Program-made: the position numbers and the translations under genes
Notes under the pieces: generated by a model
The model's database searches: none
What the model was told of the DNA's origin: nothing
The model's input: the letters and a program-made list of their open reading frames with translations, nothing else
In this document: positions 44,030 to 55,879 of the stretch, one piece after another
How positions within the stretch are numbered: the first letter of the stretch is position 1
Layout of the letters: each line of letters starts with the position of its first letter
NCBI RefSeq assembly: GCF_036850765.1
Contig: NC_089496.1
Span: forward strand, 50,644,113-50,708,112
Reading direction: 5' to 3'
Source of the DNA: Saccopteryx bilineata
Taxonomy: Eukaryota > Chordata > Mammalia > Chiroptera > Emballonuridae
DNA length: 64,000 nt

Positions 44030-44260
44030 AAGCTTTAATTTTTCATGACCCATGTTTCTATAAATGCAAATGACTAATCAACATCATGAAACTTTAACCA
44101 CGTCAGTAATCCAGGATTACGCAGGACGCCAAATTGCTCCCCGCTGTCAATGAAAAAGCTATCAGGCAACCGTTTCTGAAAACAAACATCAGCTTCCAAA
44201 CGTCCCAGCAGGGGAGCGAGGGCTCATTTGTCATCAGGGCCGATTTTGCACAGTCTGGAA
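44030..44260. promoter_or_regulatory. Candidate enhancer: ATGCAAAT plus palindromic TAATCC/GGATTA site
   Basis: In about 60 bp it has ATGCAAAT (44064-44071), GACTAATCAAC (44072-44082) and the perfect palindrome TAATCCAGGATTA (44107-44119), a spaced pair of bicoid/OTX/PITX-class half-sites. Low CpG, no repeat, no coding frame. Function is inferred from motifs alone. Confidence 0.35.
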
Positions 44261-44264
44261 GGCT

Positions 44265-45740
44265 CTGCGGGCTTCCAGGGCCGGGCAGAGGAGAGAAGCA
44301 CCCAGAAGGGTGCCAGGCGGCGCTCCAGGAAGCCTACCCGAGGTTGTGGTCTGCTGCAGCCTGGGCCTTGGCAGGCTGGGCACCTCTCACCACGATTCCC
44401 TTCTGGTGCCCGTGTGCATTCCTGTGTCAGAGCGGAGGCCCTGCTGGAGAGCACACCTGTTTTACAGCTTATTTATTTCTCTTCAGGGAAACAGGTTATG
44501 GGTTGTGTCACAATGTAGCGAAGGCTGTGGGTAGTCCTGGGGGTGTCAGAGTGGCCTCTGGAAGGGGAGTCTGGGAGGCTCTGGAAGTCACACGGCTTCC
44601 TACAGCGGTCAGACTCCTGGGAGAAAGGCGAGCTCACCTACAGAGAGGGGACCGGTGGCCCTGGTTCTCCACCACTTGGGGCCCCCTGGAGCGCCCCCTG
44701 GGAAGAGGTCGAGCCCTCGGAGCTGACGTGTTGGGAGCAGAGACTGGAGCAGCCTTGCTTGGCTCAGTGCTCAGGACGCGTGACTGTCTTCCCTCCAAGA
44801 ACCTTCGTCCTGGACCGGCTTCCCAAAGGGGCTTCTCAGCCCGGGCGGCCAGGCTGCGGTCAGGGCACGACTCTTCGGCACCACGCCTGCGCTGGGGAGA
44901 AGCACCAGCAGAGCTGGCCGACGGGCTCTAGCCCTCACTCCCGCTGGTGTGTGGAAGCCGGGCCAGCCCACTTCCAGCGAGACTGGACGATTAGGGATGG
45001 AGTGGGAGGAGAGGCCTCAAGGGGGAAACGCTGGTTTTCTGATAATAGGGTATATGGGATGAACAATTTTTTTATGTGTGGCAGACACAGTTGTCTGCTG
45101 ACCCAACAGTCTTTCTCTGGAAGAACCCACCTCCATGACAGAGACGTGAGGTGCCAAGTCCTCAGTCTTCCAGATGGTCTTGGTCTGTGGCCCGGTTTTG
45201 TCAGATGAGACTGTGAGATAGTTCACTAGGAGCCCGGGGGGGGGGGGGGGGATTGTTTCGTTCCTGATAAAAAGAAAGGGATAGGCAAGGGAAACCTGCC
45301 TCTTTCTTGTCTTAACCCCAGTTCCAGTGTGGATATGACATTTGGAGCTCTGATGACAACACCGTGACCGTGAGGGAAAGGCCAGGAGAATCACATTAAG
45401 TCAACCCAGAGCTCCGACCCTGCACAGCCACCAAACCCACCTGGGGACCACCTCCTTCAGGGCGCCCTGTTAGGTGAGAAAACACTCCCTTCCTTTCTAG
45501 GCTTTTTTTTGTTTGTTGGTTGGTTGGTTTTGTTTTGTTTTTTTTTAGTTGCATATTTTATTAGTTTTTATGGAAAACGTTTCCATTGATTAGTAATGTC
45601 TTTGGTTGTAAATGAGAGGAAATCCAGCTAATTGCAGCCTAAATCATAGGGAAATGTGCTACTTACTTAACAAGGGGTCTAAAGGTACATGGTCCTCACA
45701 TTGGCTCACTGACTCAGCCACACCATCAAGAATGCAGACT
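44265..45740. other. Intergenic, no gene seen
   Basis: GC-rich left half with open frames of up to 265 codons overlapping others in the same bases; none matches a known protein. G run at 45236-45251. Confidence 0.45.
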
Positions 45741-45743
45741 CTT

Positions 45744-46140
45744 GGCCCTGGCCGGTTGGCTCAGCGGTAGAGCATCAGCCTGGCGTGCGGTGGACCCGGG
45801 TTCGATTCTCGGCCAGTGCACACAGGAGAAGCGCCCATTTGCTTCTCCACTCCCCCCACCTCCTTCCTCTCTGTCTCTCTCTTCCCCTCCCGCAGCCAAG
45901 GCTCCATTGGAGCAAAGATGGCCTGGGCGCTGGGGATGGCTCCTTGGCCTCTGCCCCAGGTGCTAGAGTGGCTCTGGTCGCGGCAGAGCAACGCCCCGGA
46001 GGGGCAGAGCATCGCCCCCTGGTGGGCAGAGCGTTGCCCCTGGTGGGCGTGCCGGGTGGATCCTGGTCGGGCGCATGCGGGAGTCTGTCTGTCTCTCCCC
46101 GTTTTCAGCTTCAGAAAAATACAAAAAAAAAAAAAAAAAA
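45744..46140 (+). repeat. tRNA-derived SINE (long bat type), with perfect target duplication
   Basis: Head GGCCCTGGCCGGTTGGCTCA, B box GGTTCGATTC, body and A-rich tail intact. A 16-bp perfect duplication AAGAATGCAGACTCTT lies at 45728-45743 and 46141-46156, which suggests a young insertion. Confidence 0.97.
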
Positions 46141-46666
46141 AAGAATGCAGACTCTTTCCAGTGGTTTCAATAGACGTTGACTTCTGGTGGTGGCCTCATT
46201 GTGACATAAAGGCTGCTGAAGCTCCCAACGTTTAATGCTGGTGGAAGATGGGAAAGGAAGAGGGGAGCAGAAAGGGATCCTTCTCCCCGGCTACCTTCTT
46301 ATTTTCAGGGGAGAACATCTTCCCCAGGATCCCGTGCCATGAACAGAGCAATCGCTGGCAGGAAGGAACGAGACCTTCAGTCCTGACTTAAATCAGGTCC
46401 CAGTGGGCATCCGCTCCTTTCCTCCTCCTCTTCTGTGCTCAACATGCCCACCCCCTGGCTTGTGCCCTCCCAGTGGTGCCTTGGCGATGCTATATTCTTT
46501 GGGGTTTTGTTAAAAAGTGGAGCCTGTTTTCTACTCTGTCAGGTGGGCCCAAACCAGATTGTGGGTTCCCTGCAGCTACTGTTGGCTGATAGTTTTAAGG
46601 AAAAAAACTGAAGAACAAAAAACCAACTTGCAGGTACTGCTTCCTGCCTCCGTCCCCAGAGCCAGA

Positions 46667-46908
46667 CCCTGGAGTTCTTAATAAGGGGCGACTGTGCACC
46701 CCCCCCCCAGTGGATATTGGGAAATGTCTGGAGGCATTTTCGGTTGCCACGCACGGCTGGGTGGATACATGGTAGTGCTACAATACTTAGTACTAGCCGG
46801 GGACGGGGCTGAACATCCTTCAATGCACAGGACAGCCCTCCCCCGACCCCCTCCCCAACCAAGAATTATCAAGACCGAAATATCAGCAGTGCCAAGGTTG
46901 AGACACTA
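46667..46908 (+). mobile_element. MER5A (hAT-Charlie fossil)
   Basis: GATATTGGGAAATGTCTGGA, GGCATTTTCGGTTGCCAC, AACATCCTTCAATGCACAGG and GCCAAGGTTGAGACACTAG follow the MER5A consensus as I remember it. Non-coding and old. Confidence 0.9.
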
Positions 46909-46909
46909 G

Positions 46910-48168
46910 GCCCTGGAGGATGGGACCAGGCCAGAAAAGCCATCTTTTCTTCATGCCTTCTTGCTTTCACCGCAGGCCCTTAATAAATAAGGAGTGTCCA
47001 TATTCTGGGTCTCACACCAAGGACAGTAACTTGTCCTTGGGCGGTAGCAGTGACCCAGCGAACCCCATGCAATTGTGTCAATTCTGTACTTGAATAAACT
47101 CATCTCTAAGAGTCGACCTCCCCCTTTGCAAAAAGCTGCAGCCCTGGGCGCATGACTTTTGTCCAAAATTACCGAGTGTTGCAGCATCGGTGGCAGTGTA
47201 TCCGATTGCTCTTGCTTCAGAGACAGACACCGTGGGAGGAGTGTGACAGCTTCATTCCGCTCCTGTTCCTCTGCTTGGGAAGTGAGCGAAAGGGCAGTGG
47301 GGGGGGGGGGCGTGCTAAAATTAGGACTTGTGAACAGTTTCGATCGGATCCACTCATCCCTGCCCACTCCCAGCTTATTTCCACAGAGTGATGAAGTCAC
47401 CTTCTCTCCAGCGTTGTCATTTCTGAGCTTCCTCTCCTGTGATACACCTGTCTGGTTTGATCCCACTTTCATGCAGAAAGAGAGAATGGGGCTTACAGGT
47501 GGAGGGCGGGAAAAGCAAGCTAGCGCCCTATGCAGGCTTCTTCTCATCGTGTGGGTGCTGGAGCTGTCCGTCTCGGGAGACGTTTCAGAGCTCTCCTGTT
47601 CATGCCGCTTGGAGACGGCGGAAGTTCAGATCCAGGTTTGGCTGCAGTTATAAAGGGATCCCCAACCCAACACCTTGTCTTAAATGAGTTCGAAGTTTCT
47701 CTCTTCTGTAACTGTCTGGGTAAGAGGTCTCAGGCCGGTAGACGGGTCAGCAGTGGCCAAGCCCGGGGCCCCTTTGCTCAAAGCGCATTTTCTCCCTCAT
47801 TGTCAAGGGTGGCTGCACCGTTCCTGTCGTCACAGCCACATTCCGGCCAGCGGGAGTAGGGCAGGCCCTCACCTTTAACAGTCGTTACCTGCAAGCTGTG
47901 CTCATCACTTCCCCCTCAAATCCCATTGGTGGGGAGACCGAAGGATAGTTTGTCCTGGTCCTAAAATTCCCTTGAGACTTGTAGGCAGCTGGTCTCTTCA
48001 GGATGAAATATAAATACCATCTCCTCTTTCCCGGAAGATCAGGCTCACAAATCCCATAGGAAGTATCAAGGCCGGGGGCGGGGGGGGGGGGGGGCACAGC
48101 GGGTCATCAGGGGCCTGGGGTGTGAGGGGCTGTAGTCACCCACGCCTCCTGCCAGCTCTTGCACAATT
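46910..48168. other. Intergenic, no gene seen
   Basis: G run at about 47299-47310; G-rich run at about 48077-48094. No exon or repeat family recognised. Confidence 0.45.
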
Positions 48169-48184
48169 AAAGACGTCAAGTGCT

Positions 48185-48312
48185 GCCTGACCTGTGGTGG
48201 CGCAGTGGATAAAGCGTCGACCTGGAAATGCTGAGGTCGCCGGTTCGAAACCCTGGGCTTGCCTGGTCAAGGCACATTTGGGAGTTGATGCTTCCAGCTC
48301 CCCCCCCCCCCC

Positions 48313-48351
<39 letters not shown>

Positions 48352-48390
48352 CTAAAAGTAATAGATAAAATAAAAATTAAAAAAAAAAAA
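48185..48390 (+). repeat. tRNA-derived SINE (short form), with target duplication
   Basis: Head GCCTGACCTGTGGTGGCGCA, B box GGTTCGAAACC, body TTGATGCTTCCAGCTCC, then a C run, (CT)n and an A tail. A perfect 14-bp duplication AGACGTCAAGTGCT lies at 48171-48184 and 48391-48404. Confidence 0.95.
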
Positions 48391-48404
48391 AGACGTCAAG
48401 TGCT

Positions 48405-51400
48405 TTGCATTGACAAGCTAGAAAAGGCCATGGGTTTACTGACAGTAATAGGAATCAAGGAAGAGACCCTGCATTTTCAAATAACATAAGGGGAAACTGG
48501 CTGAATAAAAAGCAACAGGCACTCTAGATCACTCCGCTTCCTCCCGCGTCCTCCTCGGCCCTGCCTCTGGGTCAGGGGTGTGGCTCCTGTGACCCCCGCC
48601 CCCCCCCACATCTTTAGGTCTTGGCATTTCACATGCCCTACAGAAACGGGGTCCTGCAGGGTCCCCAGGGATGTGCACATGGAGATAGGACACTTAAGAA
48701 AGAACACTTGCTTTCATAGCTAAGGAGAGCAGTCAGGTGCAAGGCTGGGGGCGGGGGCGGGGGCGGGGGGAGGTAGAGAGGGGGAAACGGGGGTGGGGGG
48801 TGCTGCCCTTGCTCTCTGTCCGAGGACGTGCGGGGCGAGCACCCAGCGGTGGTGCCCGCCCAGCCTGGCAGGGCCTTGAGAATTCAAGCCCGGTTCACTG
48901 GGAGGCGCTTGGCAAACGCAGCGCACGATTGTGACACTGTCAGAATGTTCTCTAGGTTCCAAGTACCAGCTATCTGTTGCTTAGAACTGGGAGGGGTTTC
49001 CCCTCTTTCTGAGAAGTTGCAGTCTGGCCAGCTTTGGGGAAGGGGTGTGTGGAGGAGGGGCGGGACTCTGTTTAGGAAGTTGCTGCGCTCCCCCCCCCCC
49101 CATCGGTCCGTGTCCATGCGCATGTAACACTCACGTCTGCGTGGTCCCGTGCAGTGGGCGGGGCTGGGCCCATCTCACAGGTGTTTTCCAGGTGTTTGTG
49201 TTTAGGGGCATCGGTGGCACCAACCTTTCCCACTCGGACTTGCACCCAGGTCTCTCTGACTTGGAAAAGTTCACTTTTCTACCTCAGTGTTCCCTTACAT
49301 TCAAATTAAACCTTTTCCTAAGAATTAAACACCTTCACACATACCCCCTGGCCCCAGGCGTGGGAGACTGGGTTGCCCTGTCTGCTGCAGGTCTAATCCT
49401 TCCCAGGTGGAGCTCAGGCCTGGAGTGAGAGGAGGATCACAATCTCTAACCCGAGATTCTTGAACAAGACGTATTGTTAAGTCAGAAATTAAAACTCAGA
49501 AAATTTCAGATTTCAGAAAGGAATTCTAATGCGTGTGTCACATCTTGCATAACAAACACTAGATAGGGAATGGGATGCAGGAGGAGGAATGGATTTTCAA
49601 ATGAGGCAAAATCATCCTGATCAGATTGCATCCTTGTGGCCAATCCCATGCTACAGAATAAAGGGCCCAATCGTTCACGTCAGCGTCCGCCAGCAAGGAC
49701 TAATGGAGGGCGCCTCCCTCAGTGACTGCTTCCAAGCCCATTACGCTAATGGCTGGCGAAACCTTAGCCAGCAGGGACTGTGGGAACGGTTACAGTCCCC
49801 TCGTGTTGACAGCGTCTTCTTTCATTCTCATTGATCCTCTGTGCCCACACACTTCCTCGTCGCCCTCCGGTCTGCCCTGGGTGGCTCAACCCTTCGGCCA
49901 GGGCTTCGAATCTAATTAGAGAGGCCCTTCTTCTCAGGCTGTCCCAGTCCTGGGTCGGGGAGCCCTGGCTCTCGCAGTTGCTATGTGCTACTGCACAGGT
50001 CCGTGCAGAGGCAGATGCTGAGATGTGGGCTCTGAGGCCAGCTGCCCAGAGCCCTGAGAGAGCGCCTTGCTCTGTGACCCTCACCGACCCTGATCCCCCC
50101 CTCCCCCCCATCTGTCTGAGTTGTGCTGTGCCTCTGGGAGAGATTTTCTTGTCTTTAGATTTGTGTCGGCTAAAACCTACCAGACTGAGTACAACCTGGA
50201 AAAAGGCCCTTTGGAGAAGAAATTGATTGTGTGCTGCTTTTTATATATTGGCAACTGGCCTGCCCTGTGTGATGTCACTGTTTAACTGGTCCACGCCTAG
50301 ACCGGAGTGGACCACTCAAGAGACTTGATGAAGTTTCAGTTAAGGGAACCGTTCGGATCTGCTGCTCTTGACCCTTGGTAGGAAATCTGCTGTAGGGCGT
50401 GGATTCACCTGAGAGCCTGTTATCAGGACAGGGTTCTTCCTACGGGCGGAGGAGGAGAGCGTGGGGTTTTCCCCAAACAGAAGAGGTCCCAGGGGTTTTC
50501 CAGCAGGTGAGATCTACTTGGGGAAGACTTTTTAGTTTATTCTAGAAGAATTAGTACTTCTTGGAGGGGAGGGGGAGGGGGAAGGATTGGGAACATTCAC
50601 CCACTGAAGTCTAACCCACAGCACTCCTGGTTTAAAGTCTCCGCCATCTCTACCCACCACCCTGGAGCTGGCCCGGGGAGCGGGGGAGGGGCGATGGTGC
50701 CGAGCTGGGCGGGGTGCCCCCAGCCCGATCAGACAGGGCTCCCTTCCTTGCAGGACTCTGGGTGTTGTCAGGAGGCTCCAGGTAGCTGGAGTTGTTGGTA
50801 ATATCCGGTGCATCCAGAAATTTCTGTCTGCCTTTGATGGACCCAGGAACCCCCTCCTCAGCACTGTGAGCTGTGTCCCACATCCGGGGGCGGGGGGCCT
50901 CACTGGAAGGAGCAGACCCAGGTCTTCTGTGCCCCCTGGAAAATCAGACACAGAGATGGCCTTCCATTTAAGGGAGGACACGAGTGGCACCCCTGTGAGC
51001 TTGCTCTGAGGGCGCTCACAGTCAGCAGCCCATCATGGCAACCCCAGGCCCCCTGTCCGACTGGAGGCTGAGCACCCACTAGCTAGAGGAGGCACGCTCT
51101 GCGGGCTCTAGTGAGATCATCTCCCCAAACCTATCCTTGTCAATCAAAGCACTGGGAGAGGAAAACCCCCAGGCAGAGCTCTGCCGTTGTCCCCTGACCC
51201 CAGCGGTGGGCCGGCCTGGGGACAATGTGCACTCCTAGTCACCGTGGCAGGACGGCCCAGGAGGAACGGGAAGCCCAGGGAGCGGCCATTGTGTATTCCA
51301 GGTGAGGCCCCAAGCCTATCGTCTCCCCACTCCCGGGACACCCCTGGGTCCGGAGGGGCAATCGTTCTGCGGTAAAAGCCAACAGCTTGAAAGGTTAGAG

Positions 51401-51425
51401 AGGACCGTGGCGTTAGCTGGAGGTT
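48405..51425. other. Intergenic, no gene seen
   Basis: Apart from the G-rich tract at 48747-48802, nothing recognised. 49570-49800 is repeat-free with lower GC. Open frames overlap on both strands without known similarity. Confidence 0.45.
48747..48802. repeat. G-rich (GGGGGC)n tract
   Basis: GGGGGCGGGGGCGGGGGCGG then GGGG and further G runs up to 48800. At least six G runs of five or more, so strong G-quadruplex potential; also GC-box-like. Confidence 0.9.
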
Positions 51426-51429
51426 TCCA

Positions 51430-51600
51430 TCACAGTCGGTTTTCAGTCCTGATTCCATTAAAGAGTGAAATAAAAAGCCCAAGGAAGTTAACGGGAGGCC
51501 AGACGAGGACCAGCGACAACAGCGAGTCATGAACAACAGATGGTAATTAATCCGTAATCCAATTCTGCGGACCTCGGGCCCAGAAAATAGACTGGAGGAA
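51430..51600. promoter_or_regulatory. Candidate enhancer: E-box with TAATTA and TAATCC sites
   Basis: CAGATG (51537-51542) is followed within one base by TAATTAATCC (51544-51553), then TAATCC (51555-51560). A GAGTCATGAAC word lies just upstream. Such bHLH plus homeodomain clusters are common in neural enhancers. No repeat, no coding frame. Inference from motifs only. Confidence 0.35.
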
Positions 51601-51734
51601 TGAATCACAGGAGGGCAGTGTCCCCAGTGGCTGCCACAGGCCCTTCTTAGGGGAAGCCAGGGGCAGGAACACTCCATGGCCCCCAGAGGGGACCCGGCAG
51701 GGGGTCTGAGTTCAGGGGAACTGAGTCTCGTAGG

Positions 51735-51777
51735 AGCCAGGACATTCCTGGGCCAATCACCCCATGGGAAGCATGGG
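51735..51777. repeat. Dispersed 43-bp repeat, copy 1
   Basis: AGCCAGGACATTCCTGGGCC with the following 23 bases matches 52435-52477 at 38 of 43 positions; all five differences are transitions. The copies are exactly 700 bp apart. Confidence 0.85.
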
Positions 51778-52249
51778 TCAGCCTCTGCCGGGCATGGGCC
51801 TGAAGACCTGAGTGACCGGGCCCTTTGGAAGTTTTCCCAAGTTTGCAGGGCCAGCGAGTGGGCGGGGGGAGGGGGGTATCAACAAGACACGTTTCAAGTT
51901 CCTTGTCCCAACGGCCTCCACTCCTGGGGCGCGCGCAGCTGGCACCCACAGACTTCCACTGTGCTCCTCACCACCCCGGCCGGGGCTGGGTTTTGTGGGG
52001 CCTGAATCGTATACAATTTGGGGATCCTTTTTATTTTTTTTATTGTGCTTATTTATTTTATTAAAAAGATTTTTTTAGTGAGGGAACACTTTGTGAAATG
52101 TACGGTTGGGGAGCCTTTTTTTTTTTTAAAGAAAAACGATTACAAATTTACCAACCTGACAATTAAGTAAGTACAAAAGCAGATATTTACGTAGAAGTGG
52201 GGGCTACCCAGCTACTGAACTTCACCGGTTTCTCCGTGAATTCGGCTCT

Positions 52250-52385
52250 GGGGGTACAGGTATCATCGCTCCCTTTTGGAAGGTTCTGAAACCGAGGTTC
52301 AGGTGGTTGAGTGACCTGCCCGAGATCAAACAGAGGGGCAATGAGTTTACCGGGAGGGCCACCCAGACTGGTGGTGTCAGCCGAG
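52250..52385 (-). repeat. MIR, antisense
   Basis: TTCTGAAACCGAGGTTCAGG, TTGAGTGACCTGCCCGAGAT and CAAACAG follow antisense MIR. Confidence 0.75.
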
Positions 52386-52434
52386 AACCCTGGGGGGCGG
52401 TGAGGGGGATGATGGGGGTACCACTGGTCTAGAA

Positions 52435-52477
52435 AGCCAGGACATTTCTGGGCTAATCACCCCGTGGGAAGCGCGGG
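52435..52477. repeat. Dispersed 43-bp repeat, copy 2
   Basis: AGCCAGGACATTTCTGGGCT onward; partner of 51735-51777. Confidence 0.85.
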
Positions 52478-52478
52478 G

Positions 52479-52555
52479 TGCATCGTAAAATGCATCGTAA
52501 AATGATGTATACCCTGAGCCTAATCTGCATCGTAAAATGATGTATACCCTGAGCC
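52479..52555. repeat. 30-bp near-tandem duplication
   Basis: A 30-bp unit beginning TGCATCGTAAAATGATGTAT occurs at 52491-52520 and, after five bases, at 52526-52555 without mismatch. A partial 12-bp copy TGCATCGTAAAA precedes it at 52479-52490. Confidence 0.95.
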
Positions 52556-52559
52556 AATC

Positions 52560-53440
52560 GGGTCGTGTTTATCCAGGGCTGATAGCGTGTAAGGGTGGTG
52601 CAGGGTCCCGGGAAGAGGACAGTGATGGAGACAACACAGGCCACGGTCCGGTCTGGAGGTCAGTCCAGAATTAGTACCACTACCTCCCACCCCGTCTGGC
52701 CGTGGACCGCGAGAGAAGGTCCTAGAGCAGAAGAGATAGATTGTGTCCACAGGCCTCGGAGAAGGGACCGCGTGTGTTTAGAAAAATAACTCAGTCAGCC
52801 TTTGGAAGTGGGTGAGATGGAAGATGACTACCGGGAGGAGTTCAGAGTACTGCAGGAACGAGTCCGCCTCCTGGGGGGCCGGGAAAGGAGGGGCCGGAGG
52901 GGAAGAGGGCGGCAGGAGAGCAGAGAGGAGGCCGGCGAGCAGGGCAGGAGGCGGAGCCGGACTGGGCAGGAGGCGGAGCCAAACGGCGCAGAAGTGTTCG
53001 CCAGGCTGATGTCTGTCCACACTGGGCTTTGCACTCACTGTGTCTTTACAATGTGGACTTCCACCGCCACAAGGTTTCGGTAAGCCGGACAGCACGCGTG
53101 GCCTGGAGTGGACGATGAGAGTGAGTGGGTGTGGGAGAGTGTGTGAGTATGTGTGTGGGTCTGAAGCTGAGTTCCACGTCCTGATTAGATAAAGACCCAC
53201 TGGAGGAAGGGATAGTGGGATAGAAGCGAAACGCTGGCCGTCTGGGGCTTCCCTAAACCCGACCTGGGCACTGGGCGGGTGGGGGATTCGAGACCATCTC
53301 CACCAGGTCGCAGAGGGCAGGTGGGTCCCCTCTGACCTCTCTGTTTTGTAAGAGGAAAGTGGCTCCATCGAGGCCCCCTGGGTGCCAAGTCCCCACAGCT
53401 GTGCCACGTCCCCACAGCTGTGCCACACACAGTGTCTCAT
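52560..53440. other. Intergenic, no gene seen
   Basis: Purine-rich patch at 52840-52990 (GGAGG-rich). The minus-strand open frame of 225 codons has no known similarity. Confidence 0.45.
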
Positions 53441-53449
53441 CTCATCTTC

Positions 53450-53575
53450 CCCCAATCGGAGGAGGTGGGTATTTTAACCCCCACTTTGCGGGTTAAGACC
53501 TCAAGGCCCACGCAGGTTGAGCGATTTGCCGTGAGCCGTGCCTGAAGAACAGGTGGTCTAGTTGATGTCACAGCC
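53450..53575 (-). repeat. MIR, antisense
   Basis: GGAGGTGGGTATTTTAACCC, CCACTTTGCGGGTTAAGACC and GTTGAGCGATTTGCC parallel antisense MIR. Confidence 0.65.
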
Positions 53576-55875
53576 CTTGTTGTTGGCCTGGCTCCCTCAG
53601 CCTGGCGGTGAGAGTCCTCCCTCCCGCGTTGTCTGGACCCGCCCACCCCTGGTTTCGCTGTAAGGACTAACAGACCCTCGGACAGACGTGGACAAGTCCA
53701 AGGCCACCGCCTGGCCGTCCCCAGATCCGCTCTGTCCCCTCCCATGCTTTCCTCTCCCTCCCGTCCCGCCCCCTTTCCACGTCAGGTTTCTCATGGAAGC
53801 CGCTGGGATAGTGCTGACCTCATCACTGGTTCCTACCTCTTCAGGGCGACGTCACTCCTCCTGCTGCCCGGATTGTCCCCGAACTGTTGACCACATGTGT
53901 GGAAGCTGCTTTTAAGTGCAACCTCGTACATTAAAGTGAGGATGCTAGAAGCAGATACAGGTTGCCTTCTCTTTTCTTTTTTTTTTTTGCCTCGTCTCAG
54001 AAATTGAGAGAAAAACACGTCATGCAACTGTTTAAATAGAAGAGGTCTTTTAAAAACTTGACTGTCGGTAAAGTACTGAGCCGTGCCAGCTAATTTTAAC
54101 GTGTGGGCCAGCTGACTGCCACCACGACACAGCTGCTTGCTTTCTCACGGGGAAGAGTTAAATGCTGTCAAGTCTGATCTGGGGTGGTAACAGGCATCCG
54201 ATTAGCGCGACAGCAAACCGGAGTCTGGTCCCAACACCTGCCAGTCCTCGGAGATTCAGGGAGAACGCTCCGTGCTGGTACGGCGGGGCCCAGGCCTCCA
54301 GGAGGAGCAGATAAAAACGGTTATTTCCTGGGTGCCTTCTGTGTGCCAGCCACCAGACGAAGCAGGCTGCACCCAGGCTCTGGTCTTGGCTGTGTGACAA
54401 AGCGGCTACCATGGTCAGTCCCGCCATCATACAGAAGACAGAATTGATGCTCACAGCCAGCAGCGTATAGGTGGCTGGGGTTATCTTCAGGGCCGTGCAC
54501 AAGCAATCCCAAACCAGTTCTTATTCCCCAAATAGGAGAGAATTGCACCTCTCTGCCTCGATGTTGGTAACGTGTGCCCTTTCCGGGTCTAAGTGGCTCC
54601 TCATCTGCCAATGAGGAGGAATGGTGGCCCTCCTGGGACCTGCTGGGAGAAGGACATGGGGCCGTGGGCACGCGATCGTGGGCGTAAGAACATTCAGCAG
54701 AGCGCATGGCCCGTGCTGCGTGCTTCCCTGAGGTCGGCTGTGGTCATCCTCACGACGCTGAGGGTGACGCGATGTTGCTTCTCGGGAATCTTCAGCAGCT
54801 TCCTGTCACGCCCGTGAGGTCAGGGCCATTGTCACCACTGAACGTCTCGGGCAGGCATTCCAGACACCCCCTCCTCCCTGATGCTTGTCGCGGTGCCGGG
54901 GGCTCGGAAGGCAGGCCACCTCACTTAGCACCGGGCTGTGCGAAGGGCGTCGGGGAGGTGGGACAGCAGCGGGGCCCTGAGGAGACCCCGCCTCCGGAGT
55001 GCGCTGTCGCCGTCGGAGGGCACCTGCCTTGGCCGATCCCAAGGTGGCCTGGAGGCCCAGCCCCTCAGGCGGAACGCAACTGCAGGCGGGGGCCTGAAGG
55101 CCACCCTGGGCACTAGGGCGGGGCGTTATGTCAGGCCTGTTGTGGAAAGCAAGTTTCTTTACTGTTCATGGCACTGGATTAAAGTGCAGGGTGGGCAAAG
55201 CCAGGCTCGCCGCCGTGAGTATGCGAAACACTGTTCTTCTTTTCTTTAATAATGAGTGTGTTATTTATTTGTGTTGCCACAGTAACCCTCCTTCTGCCCA
55301 CCCCGTATTATAAGTGGTGAGGTGAGGTGAGTGCACTCCGACACGCCTCTCCCATCCACAGCGAGGTCAGGCCCAAGGCGCGGACATCGGTCTGAGGACC
55401 AGGAAAGGACACAGGACCAGGTGGGCGGGGCTTGGGGATCAGAATTTGAAGGACCTCCAGACCAGACGTGAGTGTGCCATTTCCCCCGCTCTCGGGCCAC
55501 CTGGCCCCGGCTCACAGGCAGCCTGGAAGCTGGACATGCTCAGCAGGCACGGACGCTGAGCGCCGCTCGGAACCGGGCTTTCTGGTCTGAAAAGGGACTC
55601 CTGAGGGCCAGGGGGAGCGGGGACGCCCCTGGCTGTTTTAATTTCCGCTCTCCCGATGGCAGCCTGGAAGGTGCCTAAAGCTGGAAGAGAGGTGTCTAGA
55701 GCTTCCTAACCAGAGGAGCTGCGGTCACCAGAGGCCGGGGCAATATCCAGTCCCTGGCGGGAGGGTGGCGACCGTCCAGGTCCCTGCCCATGGCCTTGAG
55801 GAGCTAGTGTTTCTTGTTATGGGCCTCTTCCATCTCTGCAGACAGGCCCCGTCTCGTTGCTTACAGTACTGGGTT
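53576..55875. other. Intergenic, no gene seen
   Basis: A faint MIR-like trace at 54310-54380 (TGCCTTCTGTGTGCCAGCCA). No exon recognised; GC-rich shadow frames near 54.7-55.2 kb. Confidence 0.45.
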
Positions 55876-55879
55876 ACTC

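Noticed and set aside
44134..45208. Overlapping plus-strand open frames of 265 and 221 codons
   Set aside because: GC-rich sequence with competing frames, no recognised domain, and the left part overlaps a candidate regulatory stretch. I cannot support a gene.
52778..53455. Minus-strand open frame of 225 codons
   Set aside because: Low-complexity proline/serine composition from GC-rich DNA, overlapped by other frames and by the edge of a MIR; no homology.
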